NCBI GenBank assembly: GCA_024682595.1
Contig: JAIKZA010000022.1
Coordinates: 1 to 34,570, forward strand
DNA: 34,570 bases
Reading direction: 5' to 3'
DNA from: Candidatus Saccharimonadota bacterium
GTDB lineage: Bacteria; Patescibacteriota; Saccharimonadia; Saccharimonadales; Saccharimonadaceae
In this document: positions 30,950 through 34,570 of the stretch, piece by piece
Layout of the letters: every line of letters begins with the position of its first letter
Numbering within the stretch: the stretch's first letter is position 1
The notes under the pieces: generated by a model
Seen by the model: only the letters and a program-made list of their open reading frames with translations
Told to the model about the DNA's origin: nothing
Databases searched by the model: none
Position numbers and translations under genes: made by a program

Positions 30950-31542
30950 TTTAATACTCGCACCCCCTCTCCTTCGGATTCAAGAATTGTCGCGACCGCC
31001 CCCACGGGGAGAAGAATATTCCTAGCCCCAGGGTCTTCCGGATTGTCTCTCGGAAGAATCCAGCAAACATGGCATTCTTTAAGATTGCCACGTCTCGGAT
31101 CATAAGTATTGGTTCCAATGTTGGAACCCTTCACGATGATTGATTCGCCATAATCGACGATCTCAATTTCCGTCCCGTCGTTCTTCCGGTACCGGATGTC
31201 GACGCCGCTCAGTCCGCAGGGGAAGAACTTCTTCGACCTGAGAAAACCGTCCAGATCGACGTGGTCGCCACGGATATAAAGTCCGTCCTCAACCAGACCA
31301 ACCTGCCGCTCTTCGGCGGACGTGGCGAAAGCCACCCCGATACAAAAGATTACGATGATCGTTACGGCAATCAGAATGCCTTTTGCCATAGCGCGCGTGC
31401 GCTTGGTGGCACCTACGCACGAGTAGACATCGAGCGGAATCGGATCATTGTGACGCGCGGTACTGTGAGGGATATAATCCCCCTTTCTTGCGCGTTTCTT
31501 TCCGTCGCTCATGTAATCGGGATTCGTTTTGCGTTTGCTCAT
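30946..31542 (-). CDS. Membrane-anchored orphan, first of a paralogous pair
   Basis: A 198-aa protein with a long basic cytoplasmic N-terminus (about 1-50, rich in Lys and Arg), a membrane segment (about 55-74, GILIAVTIIVIFCIGVAFAT) and an external domain of about 120 residues. The domain contains D-L-D-G-F-L...K-K-F-F-P, G-N-L-K-E-C and L-L-P-V-G-A, aligning with the downstream gene. Cys pairs in CHVC and around CGLSG may form disulfides. AGGAGGTGA 5 nt before the ATG is a strong Shine-Dalgarno. The promoter is TTGATT-17-TATACT, interleaved with that of nusA. No family recognised. Confidence 0.75.
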   Translation of the reverse strand: MSKRKTNPDYMSDGKKRARKGDYIPHSTARHNDPIPLDVYSCVGATKRTRAMAKGILIAVTIIVIFCIGVAFATSAEERQVGLVEDGLYIRGDHVDLDGFLRSKKFFPCGLSGVDIRYRKNDGTEIEIVDYGESIIVKGSNIGTNTYDPRRGNLKECHVCWILPRDNPEDPGARNILLPVGAVATILESEGEGVRVLK

Positions 31543-31592
31543 TTTTTCACCTCCTAAAATACTTCGCTAACTATGGTATCAACGATTAGTCT

Positions 31593-31621
31593 AGTATAAC
31601 ACATTTTGACAAAAAAATCAA
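31593..31621 (-). promoter_or_regulatory. Promoter of tandem orphan operon
   Basis: On the minus strand TTGATT (31616-31621), a 17-nt spacer and TGT-TATACT (31593-31598). It overlaps the nusA promoter by 16 bp on the other strand. Confidence 0.75.
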
Positions 31622-31634
31622 TATCTGATATACT
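31606..31634 (+). promoter_or_regulatory. Consensus promoter of nusA
   Basis: TTGACA (31606-31611), a 17-nt spacer and TGA-TATACT (31629-31634). The predicted start near 31641 gives a leader of about 66 nt. Confidence 0.85.
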
Positions 31635-31652
31635 GTTGACATACAGATGAAG

Positions 31653-31680
31653 ACCGGCTCGAAAAGAGGCGGTTTTATTA
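31653..31680 (+). promoter_or_regulatory. Terminator-like hairpin in nusA leader (candidate attenuator)
   Basis: ACCGGCTC-GAAAA-GAGGCGGT forms 7 of 8 pairs (one G-G mismatch) and is followed by TTTTATTA. It lies between the nusA promoter and the ATG, so it could end transcription early, with NusA itself as a possible modulator. Confidence 0.5.
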
Positions 31681-31706
31681 GTGTAATTAATTAATGAAAG
31701 GAAAAT

Positions 31707-32846
31707 ATGGATCTAGACTTAAAGCAGATGGTCGCAATGGTCGACATTATTGCTGAAGAAAAGAATCTACCAAAAGAGACTGTGATTGATGTGATCCAGC
31801 AGGCAATTGCGGCAGCGTGGCGCAAAGATAACGGTGACAAAGATATGGATGTTCGTTGCGAACTCAATCTAAATACCGGCGAGGCTGATATTTATATTAT
31901 TCGCGAAGTTATCGAAGACGACGTAGCCTATAATCCAGCTACCGAAGTCCCACAATCCGAGGCTAATGGTAAAGAGATTGGCGACCATGTTGAAGAAAAG
32001 CACAAAGTCGAGAGCTTTGGCCGCGTCGCATCGCAAACCGCGAAGCAGGTCGTCATTCAGCGCCTACGCGAAGCAGAACGTGATGCTGTATTAACGATGT
32101 ATGAAGACAAAATTGGCAGTGTCGTGAATGGCACAATTGTACGCGTAGAGCCAAAATTAGTTCGCATTGACCTAGGCAAAGCTACTGGCATCATGCCAAA
32201 AAGTGAACAAATTGAAGGAGAATATTACGCAGTTGGCTCACGCGTGAAGGTATATATCAAAGAAATCGAGCGCAATGAACGTGGCGCGCAATTAATCCTA
32301 AGCCGCGGCTGCGCAGAATTCATCGAGTATCTCTTCCGCCAAGAAGTTCCAGAAATCGAGAATGGTTCAGTCGAAATCAAAGCTATTGCGCGCGAAGCTG
32401 GCCGTCGCACCAAGATTGCCGTTGCTGCCACTATGCCTGGCATCGACCCAGTTGGCACCTTCGTTGGCGGACGCGGCGTACGCGTACAGGCCGTCATGAA
32501 TGAAATCGGCGATCGCGAAAAGATCGACATCGTTAACTGGAGCGATAATATTTCTGAATATATCCGCGAAGCTCTCAGCCCAGCCGAAATTCAAAAAGTC
32601 GAGACCGATAAAATCGAGAACAAAAAAGGCGAAATGGTTGACCATGCTACCGTTTATGTATCTAAAGATCAGCAATCAATTGCAATTGGTCGCGCTGGAC
32701 AAAACGTTCGCCTCGCTTCTAAATTGACTGGATACGAGATCGACGTCGAAGTCGCCAAGGCGCCAGAGAAAAAGAAAAAGAAAAACGTCGAAGATTCCTT
32801 GCTATCTGCAGTCGAAGAGAGCGAAGACGAATCTGCCGAAGAGTAG
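31707..32846 (+). CDS. nusA: Transcription termination/antitermination factor NusA
   Basis: NusA (379 aa) binds RNA polymerase and nascent RNA and controls pausing, termination and antitermination. The N-terminal polymerase-binding domain (about 1-125) is followed by an S1 domain (about 135-200, IGSVVNGTIVRVEPKLVRID) and two KH domains. The first has DPVGTFVGGRGVRVQAVMNE with EKIDIV, and the second has SIAIGRAGQNVRLASKLTG. The acidic repeats of proteobacterial NusA are replaced by a short KKKKK and Glu-rich tail. AAAGGA about 7 nt before the ATG sets the start. It is a single-gene unit: no rimP or infB is adjacent, unlike the common operon. Confidence 0.97.
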   Translation: MDLDLKQMVAMVDIIAEEKNLPKETVIDVIQQAIAAAWRKDNGDKDMDVRCELNLNTGEADIYIIREVIEDDVAYNPATEVPQSEANGKEIGDHVEEKHKVESFGRVASQTAKQVVIQRLREAERDAVLTMYEDKIGSVVNGTIVRVEPKLVRIDLGKATGIMPKSEQIEGEYYAVGSRVKVYIKEIERNERGAQLILSRGCAEFIEYLFRQEVPEIENGSVEIKAIAREAGRRTKIAVAATMPGIDPVGTFVGGRGVRVQAVMNEIGDREKIDIVNWSDNISEYIREALSPAEIQKVETDKIENKKGEMVDHATVYVSKDQQSIAIGRAGQNVRLASKLTGYEIDVEVAKAPEKKKKKNVEDSLLSAVEESEDESAEE

Positions 32847-32854
32847 AATTTGCC

Positions 32855-32884
32855 AAAAAAGAAGCCCCGCGGGGCTTCTTTTTT
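32855..32884. terminator. Strong bidirectional terminator
   Basis: GAAGCCCCGCGGGGCTTC is a perfect palindrome with a preceding A run and a following TTCTTTTTT-like tract. It ends nusA and the convergent 81-aa gene. Confidence 0.92.
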
Positions 32885-33128
32885 AGTTGCGACTCTTTTT
32901 ACTGCACTTAACCGGCGCTTTTATGCCCGCCCGATTCATGGCGCGTTGCGCTTGCGCATCCCCACATTCTTCTTGCGTTTTCTCGCCAGACGTAACAGTC
33001 AAAGTGTCACCGTCTACGCGTTTTAATATGGTTGAGGCCAGAATACCAATCATTACGATAATAAACAGGATAAAGAATGTATGGAGAACCTTATTAACGC
33101 CCTTTGATGTTTTATCATTGCTATACAT
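32883..33128 (-). CDS. Small single-pass membrane protein
   Basis: An 81-aa protein with one membrane segment (about residues 17-35, TFFILFIIVMIGILASTIL) after a short Lys-containing N-terminus, and an external basic tail of about 45 residues containing two Cys. No family recognised. TGC-TAAAAT (33138-33143) lies 9 nt before the ATG, which would give a leader of about 2 nt, so it is close to the leaderless pattern. No Shine-Dalgarno is seen. Its last base pairs lie in the terminator shared with nusA. Confidence 0.7.
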   Translation of the reverse strand: MYSNDKTSKGVNKVLHTFFILFIIVMIGILASTILKRVDGDTLTVTSGEKTQEECGDAQAQRAMNRAGIKAPVKCSKKSRN

Positions 33129-33177
33129 TTTAGCTAAATTTTAGCACCGCTTATGTTTTTTATACAAGGTGGCAACC

Positions 33178-34371
33178 TTAGTTTTTTAATTCAGCAAACT
33201 TCTCCGCCATAGTTGGATTGCCGCGCGTAAGTCGCTTAATTGTCAGGTCTTCAGCCTTATTATTAGCCAGACGAAGATTATTCTCGGAACTCAAAAGTGC
33301 TTCTTTAGTCTTTTGAAGATGAGTAATAGTCTTGTCGATTTCCTCAATCGCAGTACTAAATTTTTTACTGGCAAGCTCATAGTTGCGCGCAAAAGCCTGC
33401 TTGAAGTTCTCCATATTTTCCTCAAAATGCGTAATATCGATATTTTGATTGCGTACTACGGCTAGTTCTTGCTTGTATTTTAAGGAGTTGAGTGCCGCAT
33501 TGCGCAGAAGTGTAATCATCGGAATAAAGAATTGTGGGCGAATTACATACATCTTGTCATATCTGTAGCTCACATCAACAATGCCAGTGTTATAAAGTTC
33601 AGAATCAGCCTCTAGCAAGGTAACTAAAACTGCATATTCGCAATTCTTTTCTTTGCGATCCTTGTCGAGTTCTTTAAAGAAGTCTTCGTTTTTATGCTTC
33701 GTGGCGGTAGTTTCATTCTCATTCTTCATCTCAAACATAATCGAGACTATCTCGTTGCCCTGTCCGTCATTTTCGCGATAAATGTAGTCGCCCTTACTAC
33801 CAGTGCGCGCATCGTTGTCTTTTTCAAAATAAGCATTCTGAAATGCAGTAGCGCGCAAACGATTAAACTCTGTTTGACAATGTTGTTCAAGTGATTCGCC
33901 GACCATTTTCGTGCTTAGCTTGGATTTGAGATCTTTGAGACGATCAATTTCTTCATCTTTGAGCTTTAGCGCACCTTCGTATTGTGTTTTGAGGGCCGAC
34001 TCGCGTAGCTTGACCTGTGCCGCCAACGACTCCTCGCGCAACTTAGCTTCAGAAGCCTTCGTCTTCAGGTCAGACTTGGTCGATTCTAGTTCTCTTTCGA
34101 CTGGAGCCAGCGCCCGCGTAACTGCAAGTTCCCTATCCGTATCGGCCTGTTTTAGCTTCGCCTCAAGCTCAGCAATCTTTTTCGTCTGTGCCGCTTCTTG
34201 CTTAGCGAGCGCCAAGTCCCTGTCGGCATGCGCCTGTTTTTCGACATCCTTCAAACGCGCATGTAGCTCTTCTTCGAATTCCCTATTGCGAACTTGACTC
34301 AAAATATCAGCATAGCTCGTATCGTCAACTTTAAAGGTTTTACCACAATGTGGACATTTTAGTTCTGCCAT
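33178..34371 (-). CDS. DUF2130 protein (zinc ribbon, coiled coil, nuclease-like domain)
   Basis: A 397-aa protein. An N-terminal zinc-ribbon-like CPHCGKTF (about residues 5-12) is followed by a long charged coiled coil (about 25-155). The conserved DUF2130 core starts at [20 protein letters not shown] and continues through [44 protein letters not shown] and [12 protein letters not shown]. The D...ExK arrangement (GDYIYRE with FEMKNE) is like the restriction-endonuclease fold, so a DNA-cleaving or DNA-binding role is plausible but unproven. A second coiled coil closes the protein. CGGAGA 5 nt before the ATG sets the start, and TAAAAT lies at 34393-34398. An IS transposase gene ends 45 nt upstream. 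Confidence 0.88.
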   Translation of the reverse strand: MAELKCPHCGKTFKVDDTSYADILSQVRNREFEEELHARLKDVEKQAHADRDLALAKQEAAQTKKIAELEAKLKQADTDRELAVTRALAPVERELESTKSDLKTKASEAKLREESLAAQVKLRESALKTQYEGALKLKDEEIDRLKDLKSKLSTKMVGESLEQHCQTEFNRLRATAFQNAYFEKDNDARTGSKGDYIYRENDGQGNEIVSIMFEMKNENETTATKHKNEDFFKELDKDRKEKNCEYAVLVTLLEADSELYNTGIVDVSYRYDKMYVIRPQFFIPMITLLRNAALNSLKYKQELAVVRNQNIDITHFEENMENFKQAFARNYELASKKFSTAIEEIDKTITHLQKTKEALLSSENNLRLANNKAEDLTIKRLTRGNPTMAEKFAELKN

Positions 34372-34415
34372 ATATTCTCCGTATTTGTATATATTTTAAC
34401 CTATACTTAGAGGGG

Positions 34416-34570
34416 TCAGCACCTTTGCAACATTTGCATAGGAGTCATTCTTAAAGTTGTATGTATTCTAGCATAGTTGTAATAGATTAGGTATTCCTGA
34501 ATACTCTTAGTAACTTCAGGCAGCGTTCTTGCGGTATATGGACCAATAGATTCTTCTCGCATTGTTCGGT
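34416..34570 (-). mobile_element. 3' end of a DDE insertion-sequence transposase, cut by window edge
   Basis: The ORF track misses this fragment. On the minus strand an open frame runs from the right edge to a TGA at 34416-34418, about 50 codons. It includes LPEVTKSIQEYLIYYNYARI followed by HTTLRMTPMQMLQRC. The pattern Y-I-x-Y-Y-N-x-x-R-x-H-x-x-L-x-x-x-T-P is the C-terminal hallmark of integrase-core (rve) transposases of the IS3/IS481 type. The rest of the element lies outside the window. TGACCCCTCT at the stop codon may belong to the terminal inverted repeat, but the other end cannot be seen. Family (IS3 or IS481) is not resolved. Confidence 0.8.

Noticed and set aside
33911-34297. 128-aa Ser-rich plus-strand ORF
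   Set aside because: It is the antisense of the DUF2130 coiled coil; Glu/Lys repeats read backwards give Ser/Phe-rich frames.
1-34570. UGA recoding as in Gracilibacteria/Absconditabacteria
   Set aside because: Several genes end in TGA at the expected length (including ATGA overlaps), and RF2 is present.
1-34570. CRISPR arrays, tRNA or rRNA genes
   Set aside because: No regularly spaced direct repeats, tRNA cloverleaf with T-loop consensus, or rRNA core sequences were seen by eye.

Overview
The window looks like a compact bacterial chromosome segment from the Candidate Phyla Radiation (Patescibacteria), most likely a Saccharibacteria (TM7)-type organism. This is inferred from short intergenic gaps, a minimal housekeeping gene set, an alanyl-tRNA synthetase without its C-terminal domain, many lineage-specific orphans, and the absence of any biosynthetic pathway. 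Genes end in TAA, TAG and TGA, and a release factor 2 gene is present, so UGA is a stop codon here (code 11), unlike Gracilibacteria/Absconditabacteria. No rRNA, tRNA or CRISPR array was seen, and no gap between genes exceeds about 250 bases.

Layout. Positions 1-9000: a disordered protein cut by the left edge, an RsuA/RluB-type pseudouridine synthase, an FtsA-like actin ATPase, a nucleoside phosphorylase, mini-AlaRS, two orphan membrane proteins, MnmA and a family-3 acyltransferase. Positions 9.1-14.9 kb: a seven-gene operon with a phosphoribosyltransferase-like pseudoenzyme, a MoxR AAA+ ATPase, a DUF58 protein, a DUF4381-like membrane protein, two membrane vWA (BatA/BatB-type) proteins and a TPR (BatC-type) protein. 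Positions 14.9-19.8 kb, minus strand: cysteine desulfurase with an MFS-like permease, then an operon of a DUF4868 (Kiwa KwaB-like) protein, TatD nuclease and two overlapping orphans. Positions 19.8-26.2 kb, minus strand: S41 protease, a PcsB-like coiled-coil/CHAP hydrolase preceded by a candidate small RNA, FtsX, FtsE, RF2 and TruB. Positions 26.2-34.6 kb: orphans, a membrane thioredoxin-like protein, RNase J, two tandem paralogous membrane proteins, NusA, a DUF2130 nuclease-like protein and the 3' end of an insertion-sequence transposase running off the right edge.

Functional links. FtsE, FtsX and the CHAP protein fit a division-coupled peptidoglycan hydrolase system, with the FtsA-like protein also belonging to division. 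Cysteine desulfurase and MnmA together supply 2-thiouridine in tRNA. The MoxR/Bat operon is a typical AAA+/vWA chaperone-like complex, here headed by a degenerate PRTase.

The clearest unexplained signal is in the promoters. At twelve starts a -10 hexamer lies exactly 6 or 7 nt before the ATG, usually preceded by TGn, so the transcript should begin at or one base before the start codon (leaderless). A second class has near-consensus -35/-10 promoters, strong Shine-Dalgarno sites and mostly strong GC-rich terminators. It consists mainly of small orphan, mostly membrane-anchored proteins, which look like separately acquired or separately regulated cassettes.
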